Assembly: GCA_900239685.1 (NCBI GenBank) | Contig: OENT01000448.1 | Location: 48,917-112,916 of the forward strand | Length of the DNA stretch: 64,000 bases | Reading direction: 5' to 3' | Origin: Rotaria macrura | Lineage: Eukaryota > Rotifera > Eurotatoria > Philodinida > Philodinidae | Shown here: piece after piece, positions 52,433-63,838 of the stretch | Layout: every line of letters begins with the position of its first letter | Position numbering within the stretch: the first letter of the stretch is position 1 | Notes under the pieces: model-generated | The model's input: only the letters and a program-made list of their open reading frames with translations | Databases searched by the model: none | What the model was told of the DNA's origin: nothing | Made by a program: the position numbers and the translations under genes

Positions 52433-52745
52433 TTTCAATCACAGAAGAAATGCGACTTATTTTCAAGTTTATAATAAGACACTGCGATTGATTTCATTCG
52501 TATGTGAGTGTACAAAAAGGAATAAATCATGCATGACATCTACACTTACACTCGAATAAAATATGCATTCGATTGAAATTGTCAAAATCTATTTGGCAAG
52601 TGTTGTTCTTGTGCTGAAAATTTCTTCTCGGCGACTGTAGACCGAGTTTACAAAAAATATTTGCATTCGTGCAGGTTTCTTTACAATTCTATTTTACCGA
52701 CTATTAAGACAGGTACGGATGTGATTCAATGCTTTTAGTGGACAG

Positions 52746-53901
52746 CAGAGCTCCGCGGGACAACCTACAAGGTGTCCCGTCCCGTCCCGCTCCATTTTTC
52801 TTTACGAGTCCCGTCCCGCCTACTTCTGTCATATCCTAGATCGAGAAGTACAGGCCGGTTCTCGTAGGAAAACATTGAAAATGACCTGAAAATGGAAGCA
52901 GTATTCTGTTCAGAAAATTGTCCTACTTTTTTTGGTGTATTCCAGGCAATTTCTGTTCTTTCCGGCAGGGACTGACCGGAAATTATCGGGGAAAAATCAG
53001 ATCATTTTCTGGTCGGAATACTGTTTCAGGTTTCCGATGTTTCCCATATTTTCCTGCGGGATACAACTGTTTTGCCGCACCTTTTCTGCCGGTTCCTGCA
53101 GTATCCAGTAGCCGGAATGATAGAACTGGGATGTAGGCAACTCTTTTATTCTGGATATACGGTTGAAGAAACGTAGCTAGTTTACATTTTCTTTTTTAAT
53201 GTGAATTTTCTCGGTTCATTAGGAGGGATATAGTCATTGATATTATAATGTTTTTTATAGACTCTTCCTTGAATTATTTTTATTTAAATAAATAGAATAA
53301 AGCACAATTATGACGTTTCTACTATCGAAGTTGTCTTCTTCAGATGATATTATACATGAATGTATAGGTATTCTTTTTATTTTCTTTTATATTATGATGG
53401 TGGGACGGCAAGAAGGTGAAACTGGTAGGATATATGGACTATTTGCCTTCTTCCTCCATCCTATTGTCATACTATATAAAAGAAAAGAAAACGAATACCT
53501 ATACATTCACGTACAACATCATCTGAAGAAGACAACTTCGATTGTCGAAATGTCACAATTGTGTTTTATTCAAATTGATTTAAATTTAAATTTAAATAAT
53601 TTAAGGAAGAGTACATAAAAAAAGATTAAAACATGTTTTTATGTGAATGATTTCTTTTACTATCGATCTGTTTAAAAATTAGATGTCGCACAACTGCGAT
53701 AAATGTAAGATAATGTTTGAAAACTCTGTGCCTTATAAACTTGGCGGGACGCTTTAGTAAATTCATCTTGTCCCGTCCCGCAAGCGATTCAAATTTCAGT
53801 CCCGTCCCGTCCCGCAAAATTCGCCATCTCTTGTCCCGTCCCGCCTGATCCCGTCCCGGGACGGGACTAGGCGGGATTGTCCCGCATCTCGCGGAGCTCT
53901 G
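52746..53901. mobile_element. non-autonomous hAT-like DNA transposon with GTCCCG subterminal repeats
   Basis: The terminal inverted repeats CAGAGCTCCGCG (52746-52757) and CGCGGAGCTCTG (53890-53901) are perfect, and they are flanked by a perfect 8-bp target duplication GTGGACAG (52738-52745 and 53902-53909). Eight-base duplications and CAGAG-type ends are the hAT signature. Both subterminal regions carry many copies of GTCCCG/CGGGAC, strikingly GC-rich against the surroundings. The 1156-bp element has no transposase frame. A second foldback (53251-53622) sits inside it. The intact duplication suggests recent insertion. Confidence 0.88.
53251..53622. repeat. foldback nested inside the hAT-like element
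   Basis: The left arm TTTTTTATAGACTCTTCC is mirrored by the right arm GGAAGAGTACATAAAAAA. Pairing continues inward through GAAGTTGTCTTCTTCAGATGAT and its complement, giving arms of roughly 150-180 bp. The outer element is otherwise complete, so this is either an inserted MITE or an internal palindrome of the element. Confidence 0.7.
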
Positions 53902-54429
53902 GTGGACAGAGCTCGTCACGCTCTACATGAAATGTTAATCTAGTGCGTTTGAAAGAGTGTTCTCGAACGAATCTATTCGATAAAAGCTTGAGTTCTAATG
54001 AAAAATATCATAGATGTCATTTTTGATAGTAATTATATTTCTTTACGAACTAAAGAAAAATATAATAGATTGGCTCGTAGCTCAAATCTTTCCTCTAGTT
54101 TATCATCTAGTAAATCACTTTCCTGAGATAATATATTTTTGTTTCAGATTTTCTCTTTTTGTGTTATTTTTTTCTGACTATAAAGCATATTCTATGAACA
54201 ACCTTGAAATTACCTTTTACACCCTGATAGATGTAGATTTCTGATGAATGGTTCATTATTTTATTTAAATAATATTATTCAACGTTTAGTTAATTTTCCA
54301 CAAAGTTAATTATTGAAAAGCAATAATTGCGAACGGCAAGTTGTTTTGTATGATAGAAGTAGAACTCGAAGAACTTTGTAATTGATTGAAACCTTCAAAA
54401 TTGCATCAGTCTTAGATTTATTTGCCATT

Positions 54430-54855
54430 TGATAAGTCTCATTAGCTATTGTGAAACACCCGTAATATTGAAATTGCTTGACAGCTTCACATCGACACAG
54501 TCTAAAATGACAGAATATTTAAAGATGATCATCATGCTTCTATGCCAAAGCTAAATTCTACTCGATTGTTGAACATCAATCTTCAAATAATTTGTCAATA
54601 TCAAACTGAATCAACTTGCTGTTTAAAAATCGAATTCAATGGAGCATGTAAATTAATTAGGACTAGCTCGATGTAGGAGATAGTCCGAGACGGCAATAGA
54701 TCATGAAAAGCATGAATTATACCAAATAGACTTGACTTTACTATTTCACGGCATGATATTGCACCATAACTTTCTGTAATATAACACTCAGTATCATTGC
54801 TATAAGCGTGAGGTTTGAGTGAAAGATATACAATCCAAACCAAAATCTGCTTCAT
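54430..54855 (-). pseudogene. decayed leucine-rich-repeat-like secreted protein fragment
   Basis: An ATG at 54855 opens a signal peptide (MKQILVWIVYLSLKPHAYS) followed by a Cys-containing segment (ECYITESYGAISCREI), as in the N-cap of secreted leucine-rich-repeat proteins, and then LVLINLHAPLNSIFK. The frame stops at 54601. Hydrophobic, LRR-like composition (RLMFNNRVEFSFGI, SSLNILSF) continues in the same frame through several TGA codons, indicating decay. The assignment rests on composition and spacing only. Confidence 0.35.
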
Positions 54856-55301
54856 TCTACTTTTGAATTCGATGATCCATATTGCTGATACTGCCTCAGT
54901 GTTGAAGCATATAGATTAAGAATAATACCAATTAATATTTTATTTCATTACATCGTTTATATCACGGACTCACATTTCATGATTTCATGGTGTAGGGAAC
55001 GCTTAGAAAATGAATTACTCAGATCTGAGCATGTTTAACTAATTAGTTGATAGTGATATATAGAACTTGACTTATGTTGTCTTTTTTAGATCCCATCATC
55101 TATGAATAGTTTCCAGAAACAATCTATCCCATTTTCTTCGGTCATGTAAAAACTGAAGATCATAGAAAATTGAGAGCTTCTTGGTCACACTTTTAGCATA
55201 TAAAATCTATTGGGACTCTATTTAACAATTCTATCAATTTCGACTTTGATTTATACCGATCTGCGAGCTATAACTATCCATATTATTAATGTATTATAAC
55301 G

Positions 55302-55637
55302 TTACCATGATTCTGTCCAAGCATAAGGATCACTTCGAATTCGATATTCTAAGTGCGACACATCATGAAAAGTCACGCCATGACTGAATACACGCTTGCA
55401 AAAGTCGGCTCTAGAATATTGCGTATGGTCAGTAAAAGGTTGGTCACGAAAATCAACATCAAGGATCGCGTCTTCTATGAATCATGTTAAACCGAATTTG
55501 ATTCCATTATATTGTGTATCTCAAAAGAATGGTTCTATTTGACTAGTGTCTGCTACATTAGTAGTAGATGAACATTTTCGACAGCAATTATTCATATCAA
55601 ATATTTGCCTTGTTTTACAATAAAATGTTGTAGATAT
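55302..55637 (-). pseudogene. unrecognised decayed coding fragment
   Basis: One minus-strand frame reads about 110 protein-like residues with two in-frame TGA codons. It begins with a Cys-rich part (TTFYCKTRQIFDMNNCCRKC), then FIEDAILDVDFRDQPFTDH, YSRADFCKRVFSHGVTFHD and HLEYRIRSDPYAWTESW before a TAA at 55304-55302. Rich use of Asp, His, Trp and Arg is unlike the surrounding AT-rich noise, and the register never changes, so substitutions rather than indels broke it. I cannot name the family. Confidence 0.45.
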
Positions 55638-58351
55638 GAGTCACTGTCAACGATCATAGGACATTGGAATGATACAAACAAAAGCCCTATTCATATATCT
55701 CTAATCAATTAAGCTCTTCTTCTTCATTTATCAACTTATTGCATAAAGAGTTACTACTGTATGATACCTAATAACATTTCATTCATCCATTATGCTAAGA
55801 TGAAAGTATATGTTCCGAACTTATTGATTGATAACAGAAGCCATGAAAAGTGTATGATCTAAACAACTATACTGTTTTTAAACTCAATAATTTTGCAGAA
55901 GAATACATAAGCTCACATTGAATAGAAGTACGTGAGGCTATTGAATAGCTGTTACAAATATTTATTTCAATTTTAACGTTTCCTCTATTCGAATGTCATA
56001 TAACTCTGTAGAGATTTGAGATCGCATAAATAATGAACGAAAAAAATCGTTGTAGTCTAGTTCAGGTGACTTTATCATCATCAGATGAATATTATTTCAC
56101 TGCATCTACAACTAATATTAGAAGAAAAATGATCAACCAATTATTATAATGATATTGTACGATTTCTATCTTTCCTATAGCCAATAATCGTTGTTTGCCA
56201 TTGAAGAAAATATTACACATGCAATGAATACTCAAATTAGGTCTATTCAACTATTTTCAAATCTAAGGTACAAGTTGATGTTAGATAGAATGGCAAAAGA
56301 TCAACAAAAATACGAACGCTTGTAATAATATGACTAATTCCACTAATATATAGTCAGGAAAGTAAAATCTTCATAAGTGAGTACTGTGGAAAATCTGAAA
56401 CACTAAATGAATAGCTTTTGTCGTGTGTACAAAGATGCTGTTCCATTATATCTGTGGTCTTAAGACAGTAGCACGTCTTTTATCATGGAAATAACTTTCA
56501 ATTGTTTTAAGAATAAAACAAACAAGTGTTCTATTTCGATATTGTATTTACAGAATAAGCAAAGCCAACAGATTGTGACCCGATTGGTAGATATTATAAA
56601 AACTGAATTTCCCAATTTTTACAAACATCTATTCAACTATTCGAATAACAAAAGATTAGTACAACAAGTTAGTTCACTTACTACAGCATGGAGTATTAAT
56701 AGAATAGTTTCAAAATGGGGTTTATTTTTAAATATTACTTATCAATGTAGAAGAGTCATGTGTTGATATGAATAGAAGAAGAATACACAAAACTGGAATG
56801 ATTTTTAACAAGCTTGTCTGAGTCCCAATCTGAGAAGAGATATATATTTGGAATTCTTCTTTGTTGTAGATAAGAGACCATGATAGGGAGGAATAGTTTC
56901 ATACAGGGTCAGTTAAGTTTTGCTGTGGGCATTGTTTGAAAGATGTTAAATGAATGACTCAAGTAACGATCATGTGACTGATGAATAATTGCTAGTACTG
57001 CGGTTGAGTTCGAGTATTTGAAGGAGATTTTCAAAATCCATTCATGAGATTAACTTGAAGACTTTTATGATAATGAATGAACAACTTTTGGTACGATCAT
57101 GAAGTCTAGACAAAGATTCTGTTCTTAAATCATAAGTAAAAACTGTTGACCTACATATAGAATAGTGATCAGCATGATTTACATCACGGTGGAACTTTTT
57201 TCTAATGTTTCTAATCAAGCATGTCATAATAAGTATTGCAAGAGGAGAAGAAACATCATCCAACATTTGGTTATGAGTTTGGATGGAGAATATGTACAAG
57301 AACCAGTTCAAAAATCTTATCACCAAATTTAATTGATTTTGGATGGTCACCTTCGATCTTCATGAAAGCCACCTTGAATAGAAATGACTATGAATATACC
57401 CAAATGTATGGTGTTTTATTTCACACCTAACAAAGTATGCTGTGTTGGCAAATATAGACATCTCTTCTGAATGATTGCATAAGTTTCTTGTTCAGTTTTT
57501 TTATGATTATCGTAGGTTATATTCACAAGTCCATCCAAAAGTATCGATGCACTGCACGCGAACGAGATGTAGTATCTTGTTACGTGATCTCTGTACGATA
57601 TATAAGTGGCGAATTTGTTTAAAATTGACTACTACTGATCATTCGCAAGAAATACGCCGGTCAGGTACGCTGCAGGCAGAGTAACGATTTTTTTCCTGAA
57701 AGAATCACTCATGCATGTCTTCATATATTGCAAGGAAGAAAAAAGCATAATAGGGTCCCATACTTTGACAGCCAATAGAAAATTATCCTTGCAGTCAGAA
57801 CTGACGTTATCACATTCTCTTCTCTATGAGAATAGTTAAATTTCTTTCTTCAATCCAAACCTTGCTACGAAGGTAATATACTCAAAGCACGACATTACAA
57901 GCGAGAAAATGATTTTTTTTGTGATGCATCATTTTGATCACCTAATCATTATATACATTTTCCCTTCACGATTATTGGAGAGGAACGAGAAAAATTCGCT
58001 TATGCAGCACCTTGTCCTTACATAAACTACAACGTTATCATATGACCATTTTTTCTTTTTTCTTTATACAATATCTACGAGCAAGGATAGTTTTTTGAAG
58101 AAAGGTTAATATTCAAAAATATAAAACAAGAAATCATGTGGTAATCAAACTCGATAGGCTGGTACTGTTTCATAAGTCACAATGGCTTGAAAGGAATTAG
58201 CACCTTCAATCGAAAAGATGATTCGATTACTTTTTTTAACTAATAAACAAAAACATAAATTTTGATTATATATATATATATATATTGTACATCATTACGA
58301 CTTATCATCAGTATAAACATTGAAGAATAAATCGAACCATTGTGTACAGTA
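55638..58351. other. no intact gene seen
   Basis: An ATG frame at 56485-56766 (+, 93 codons) and a hydrophobic minus frame at 57042-57350 (SSPLAILIMTCLIRNIRKK, somewhat like the end of GPCR helix 5) are noted but not called. The remainder is AT-rich spacer, with a TA run at 58267-58284. Confidence 0.45.
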
Positions 58352-58476
58352 CAGAGACCGAAAACGAATCGAATTGAGATTTTGAAAAACTAGGTCAAAT
58401 CGAATCGAATACAGAAATCAACCAAATTGAATAAAATCGAATCGAATTGAGATTTTTCTATTCGTTTCGGTCTCTG
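58352..58476. mobile_element. 125-bp hAT-type MITE
   Basis: The ends CAGAGACCGAAAACGAAT and ATTCGTTTCGGTCTCTG are inverted. The interior iterates CGAATCGAATTGAG. The flanks GTACAGTA (58344-58351) and CTACAGTA (58477-58484) match at 7 of 8 bases, consistent with an 8-bp target duplication. It shares the CAGAG terminal pentamer with the 52746-53901 element. Confidence 0.75.
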
Positions 58477-58924
58477 CTACAGTATATTCACAATAAGGTT
58501 TTTGAGAAAAAAACAGTGATCAATTGTGCTTGCAACTTTCTATTAATCACTCAAATTTTCGCTCTAATTCATAAAGATGTTTGCATGTGTAGGGCTACTA
58601 AACGAGAAGAGAATGTTCTAACGGCGATGATGATATGTTGATCCTAAAACACTGGTTGCTTTTATTTCTCTTATTATGGTCAATGGTCACTGTTATTTCT
58701 TTTGACACGAAAACCGAAATGAAAAAAAAGTAAATGTGTCACTTAACCATAAAATCATTGTTGTGGTGCGAACAAGAGGACATTTGTTTTTAATAATAAA
58801 ATTTTAATCATTTTCTTCATTTAGCTTGCGACAAAACACACATAATCATTTTGTGAAAAAACCTAAGGTTGTTATCTGAGTTTACATTAATATAAATTAT
58901 TGATCAGCCAACTATGTAACCTTG

Positions 58925-59938
58925 AAAAACATAGACATCCACCTAGTTTTAAATAAATCGTTATTTTATAAATATATCTAATTAAGATAATAATTCGTTA
59001 TACTGAGACAGTAGTTGTATTCGATTCAATCAGATGGTACTTTCATGCTTTAGTTTACAACTATTAGATATGAAAAAAAATAATCAAGTTCAATGAATAC
59101 ACCTTTATGACCAAGTTTATGATGTTACCTGTTTTTCAAATACTATTTCGAATTTATTATTTTTATATTGATATGTTTTCTTTTTTGAAAGAAAATTGAA
59201 TATTCTGATAGAACTTGAAATTATCTAAGTAAATATTTTTCATTTGGTCTTCATCTGTTTACAAAAAATGCTCGGAACTCATAGAATTTACATTCAACAG
59301 GTGCGAAGGAAGTAAATCTGCACCCTATTGATAACTTTTCGAGCAATGTGTTAAATGATTTCGTACTGCTTCACATACTCAAGAATAAAAGTATTACTCA
59401 ACTTATTCCCTAGCAGATAAATGTACGACAACAGAATAAAATGTAGCATGATAGAGAATTTCAAGCGCCGTCTGAAGAGACAGTTTCTTTTGTTCCAACT
59501 TACCGAGTGACCTCCATAGACAGCCCTGAAAATGAGTCAAAAAGTGCAGATTATTCATTCTTGCCTATTGAATGCAGACTCTGTGTTCGTAGCTGTTTTT
59601 GGTAAATAAGTAAAGACCAAATGAAAGATGTTTACTTAGACAATGTCAAGTTCTGTCATAGTATTCGATTGTCTTTCTAAAAAGAAAACATATCAATATA
59701 AAAATAATAAATTCGAAATAGTATTTGAAAAACAGGTCACATCATAAATTTGGTCATAACGGTGTATTCATTGAACTTGATTATTTTTTTTCATATCTAA
59801 TAGTTGTAAACTAAAGCATGAAAGTACCATCTGATTGAATCGAATACAACTACTGTCTCAGTATAACGAATTATTATCTTAATTAGATATATTTATAAAA
59901 TAACGATTTATTTAAAACTAGGTGGATGTCTAGTTTTT
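58925..59938. repeat. 1-kb near-complete palindrome
   Basis: The left arm 58925-about 59345 and the right arm about 59520-59938 are reverse complements, with only about 175 bases of spacer. The outer 200 bases (from GACATCCACCTAGTTTTAAA) are nearly identical. Identity falls to roughly 80-85% toward the centre. No coding frame and no target duplication were seen. Confidence 0.85.
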
Positions 59939-61161
59939 TCCACGAGTACATATCTGTATGAGGCTAATATTGACACAATTTCGACCGAACAAGTATTAAC
60001 TGAATTTTAAAATGTTTCATAAGATACCTGGATTCCATTTGTGATTAAAAATTTACTAATCTAAACTTTGGAGCAATCTGATAAAATGAAAGTCATAAAT
60101 GCTTTATCATGTGTGTGTATTGGGTCTAACCTTGCCGAGTAAAATGAATAGACAACTTAATATGGTCAATAAGGATTAGATGAAAGATTAGGGAAATGTT
60201 TTTAGTTCATTTTAATTGATATTTGCCAACGAAGACTTTTAAGAGAACACGATCGACTTGAAAAATGATATAAAAATTAGAACTCTATCTTTTTGTTCGT
60301 TCGTTTGTTATTTCGAGTTCATGAACACTGTCAATCGATGATTTATGTTTTGATTGACTGAGCCTCTTTCAGCGACTCCATGCTTAGAGAAGACTTATCA
60401 GTCGAGTTCTTTATAGTAGAAACAAGTCCACAACAATCACAGTTTGGACTGTTGAGTATCTGACACGTCTTCAATACTTAGTTTTATAATGCTTTTATTA
60501 TAACGGACCATGTCAACAACATTTTTGATTTTTAGGATACATGTGTTCTACTGTTGATATTTTTCTACGAAATATTCAATATAAACTAATTAAAATTCAG
60601 ACAAAACCCGTTAGCATTCCTAAAAAAGTCATATTCATAATGAATTCTCTCTTTGTGAGCCTATGAAGTAATTTCTACACGATGATTCTATAATCTAGAA
60701 TCCAAATAAGTTAGTTATCAAATCAGCATCTTATCTACAATTGGAAATTTTAGAGAAGCTATTCTTTTAGTTAGATACGTACAATAGTTTCTCTTTTTCC
60801 TAAGGGATAAAATTATTTTTACCTCTTTTTATTAGTAATAATTGCCAAGTGTTAAAATAACAAATAATCTTTAAATTATTATTCCTCTAATTAATTGAAC
60901 AGATGACTTTCAAAGCTGAATAATCGTTCGTATTATCTTTAAATGTCGTACGAGATTGTCTGAAAAGTAGCTATGTTTACCTGTTCTGTGTATTTGATTA
61001 GAAGATTCTCTGAGAAAAGCTGGAATACAGAAATCGCGTGTCACACTCAAGCAGTAACTGATATACCATGCTATGTTTCTGTGTAAGATATGCTTTTTAT
61101 AACAAATAAACATTTAGAAAAATTGTATGCGTCTCTGTCCTTGTGTTTCTCTATGGTCGAA
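59939..61161. other. intergenic, no gene seen
   Basis: AT-rich spacer between the palindrome and the 3' end of the cupin gene. Confidence 0.55.
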
Positions 61162-61542
61162 TTACGGTTGAGAGATGGATCTTTTCCACTGAGCCACAGG
61201 TGCATCTCTGTTCTTAACTTCAGCTGGTGGATGAGTAACTTCGACAGCAGTGAAGTTCTCTAACATCTTGTACATATGTTTGGCACCCTTCGGAACAATC
61301 CAGGAATCACCAGCCGTGAGAAGAATCTTTTGGTCATTATCGAAATGAAGTTCTGCCTTACCAAATATAACATAGCCACACGTTTCGTAGTCACGTGTCA
61401 TCAGAGGTTTCTGTTCATTAGTCGATTTAACCTCTTCCCACATTCGCATGGAGAGAGATTTGCCACTTGCCAGATACTTTTGTCCCATTTCCCCTACAGG
61501 AGATGTTTTTGATGATACTTTGATGATCGATGTGTCAACCAT
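61162..61542 (-). CDS. small cupin-domain protein, bacterial-looking
   Basis: An open frame of 126 aa from the ATG at 61542. The frame is open for about 40 codons upstream, but without an ATG, and it contains an acceptor-like TTCTCGTTTCAG, so the extra part is likely 5' UTR or intron, although a short upstream coding exon is possible. The protein is a single beta-barrel: GEMGQKYLASGKSLSMRMWE, RDYETCGYVIFGKAELHF, then cupin motif 2 as GDSWIVPKGAKHMYKML, ending EVTHPPAEVKNRD. In motif 1 the usual metal-binding HxH is replaced by RDYE, so only part of the metal site remains. The whole pattern, compact and apparently intronless, resembles bacterial stand-alone cupins rather than animal cupins; horizontal origin is an inference. 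Substrate unknown. Confidence 0.8.
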   Translation of the reverse strand: MVDTSIIKVSSKTSPVGEMGQKYLASGKSLSMRMWEEVKSTNEQKPLMTRDYETCGYVIFGKAELHFDNDQKILLTAGDSWIVPKGAKHMYKMLENFTAVEVTHPPAEVKNRDAPVAQWKRSISQP

Positions 61543-63012
61543 ATTGCGTATCGATGATTTCCTTGACTTCACGAATGTGAATGATCTGAAACGAGAAAAT
61601 ATCTCAAAGTTATTTGATCTGAATGTAATGCAGGCTTGCAAGTCGAAAAATATCGTAGTTTAAATAATGAATTCAATAATTATATTTTCTAGTCAAGACA
61701 TGGACGGCAGTCGTTTGTAGGAATTTTTAGACTTTGTTGCCAATCCGTAATAGCTTTGTGTTGTTTCACGACGACATATGATAACATTTTTCGATATGAT
61801 TCAATTTTGGAGGAACTCTAGTGATAATTATCTTATGACAGAAACATTCTCATGGTGTGTGCTATTCATTTTATTCTAATGATATGAACCAACCAACAGA
61901 AGCTTTAGTGTTAGTATTGTTGAAGTCGAATGATGTATGAAAAATAGTGAGGGTAACTCCATTTGAATGCATTTATAATTAGCGACAAGGGAGAAACAGA
62001 CATAAATGCGATCATTTTCAATACTGTTTGCTCTTTTTCTATTCAGCTGTTTTATTCGATAAAATATCTGTACGGAATAAACTCACGAAACGAGAACACG
62101 TGCCCATCACTGATAGACACTATTTTGCAGGGTAAAAAGTATTTTTGAACTTGAAATAAATCACAATTTCTGCTCTGTTCCAGTATCGACATGGTATTAT
62201 TCAAATCTAACGATTCTTTCTCTCTTATATTTTTCATTTTCCTGAACTATTCCGAATGAAAATTGACTTTACTTTTAGTTTAACTCCATTGCAGTAGTTT
62301 TGACGGGAACACTGTTGCCACGTATTTGGAAATACATCCTATTCGCATTATCTCGTCATATATACGCGAGTTTTTTTTTCTGCCACTGTCTTCCGTCTTT
62401 GTTCTGAGTACAATATATAGGGTCTACTCTTTCACCCTCCCTCTCATCAATCACATAGAATTTCGTTCGAAGAAAGTATTATTAAGAACTATCAATACAA
62501 TACTGTTTTTAAATCACTTCTGCTATCAAATGAACTAATTCGTTACATTTCTCACACAGTTAGGTCCAATCTAACTATGAAGAGAAATAGTATGATACAT
62601 ACAGTGGTTTGCAAAGCAGCTAAGGCACATCATTTTCACTATTATTTTGTCAAGCAACATGCGTTTTTTCTTATATCTATTATAGTTCGATAATCCACAA
62701 AGAACACTACATAGTGATCTTGTGTCACAATTTTTCCATTAATCTGCACAGGAAAAATACAGCATAGATCTCTTTTATCCGTTGAAACAACTAGAGATTA
62801 ATGTCACGTGGGTTTGGGTATTGATGTTACACCCATCTACATCCTACATTTCACTATGTTATCATAATGCATTGCCTTGATTATATTCAATCCAAATATG
62901 ATTTGTGTGTGAAGCATATTATATTTTATAAGTATTTGACACTCATTTTTTTACTTACTATAGCTGTTGGAAGAACGATGTTCAACACATTAGACATGAA
63001 TTAATTTTATTA
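61543..63012. other. intergenic, no gene seen
   Basis: Upstream of the cupin gene. Short frames only; no motif was recognised. Confidence 0.5.
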
Positions 63013-63231
63013 TATTTTTCGTTTCACTACCCATATAAAAAGCTTAGAGCAATAATTAGATTAAAATCATACACCTTTAATCAATTTTTAATCGATTAAA
63101 ATAGAAAATGATAGAAATAATCGATGAAATTTAGGTTTTTTGATTATTTTTAATTGTAATCGATTAAAGGTGTATGATTTTAATTTGATTATTGCTCTAA
63201 TTTTTTTACATGGGTAGTGCCACGAAAAATG
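63013..63231. mobile_element. 219-bp MITE (foldback)
   Basis: The left end TTTTTCGTTTCACTACCCAT and the right end ATGGGTAGTGCCACGAAAAA are inverted. Pairing continues through AGAGCAATAATTAGATTAAAA, ATCATACACCTTTAATC and their complements, leaving a small AT-rich loop. Non-coding. The target duplication is unclear, so the superfamily is not assigned. Confidence 0.75.
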
Positions 63232-63419
63232 TTCTTAGGAGATAATCAAAAATAGAATACAAGAGAGATTTTGTTTGGCAAGAATGATCAATAAAAGAGC
63301 AATGTACTAGGCTATCTGATAATTACATATGCACTAAACCCAAACCGTTTTGGCATTGAGATTGAGTTTGGGTTCGGTACAAAGACTAAGAGAATAGTTC
63401 ATCTTTCAATTGGTGACTG

Positions 63420-63523
63420 GACAATTCGTCGCGGACAATTCGTTGCAGACAATTCGTCGCACAGACTATTGGTCGCGCTGACAATTCGTCGTATAGACAA
63501 TTCGTCGCATACACAATTACATG
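63420..63523 (+). repeat. tandem repeat of GACAATTCGTCGC
   Basis: Five to six imperfect copies of a 13-18 base unit centred on ACAATTCGTCGC. No inverted partner lies inside the window; it could be the iterated end of an element continuing past the right edge. Confidence 0.8.
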
Positions 63524-63702
63524 TAACAGAATTAATGTAGAGGTAGAGAGACAAATTTATTTATAGAATAGTCCTTGTGAGAGGAAGATTAATTTTATTG
63601 AGAAATAAAAAATTACAGAAAAAGGAAAGGAAAAATTACAGATAGACAAAACAAGAAAAATACAAAAAACAGTTAAAATCATTTCTTTAAATTTAAATTT
63701 AC

Positions 63703-63838
63703 CTTTGCAATCCCGATTCTGGCATCGAAAAGTCATTTTCACATCAGTTTTTTTTTCTAAAGTATAAATGTAAGCTTCATAAGCAAGCATCGATTTTCCT
63801 TTCTCGCTTGAGAATTTCTTGGTTGTACTCGTCCTTCT
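63703..63838 (-). CDS. FLYWCH-type zinc-finger exon (partial, possibly MULE-derived)
   Basis: The minus frame is open from 63838 and has an ATG at 63790. It reads KFSSEKGKSMLAYEAYIYTL, then a finger MTFRCQNRDCKGK up to a donor-like AAAG/GTAAAT at 63702. The pattern of an aromatic-rich strand (YIYTLEKK) followed by xFRCxNxxCKG is that of the FLYWCH domain, which is frequent in Mutator-like transposases and in proteins derived from them. The His pair should lie in the next exon, which I did not find to the left; it could equally be a lone fragment. A stop at 63841-63839 precedes it, so an upstream exon would have to join at an acceptor such as TTTGAAG. Confidence 0.5.

Larger units (their letters stand above)
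52433..54429. other. downstream of the second GPCR: occupied by a hAT-like element
   Basis: Apart from the element at 52746-53901 and its nested foldback, no gene was seen. Confidence 0.55.

Noticed and set aside
56485-56766. 93-codon plus frame with ATG
   Set aside because: No recognisable domain or splice partner; not enough to call a gene.
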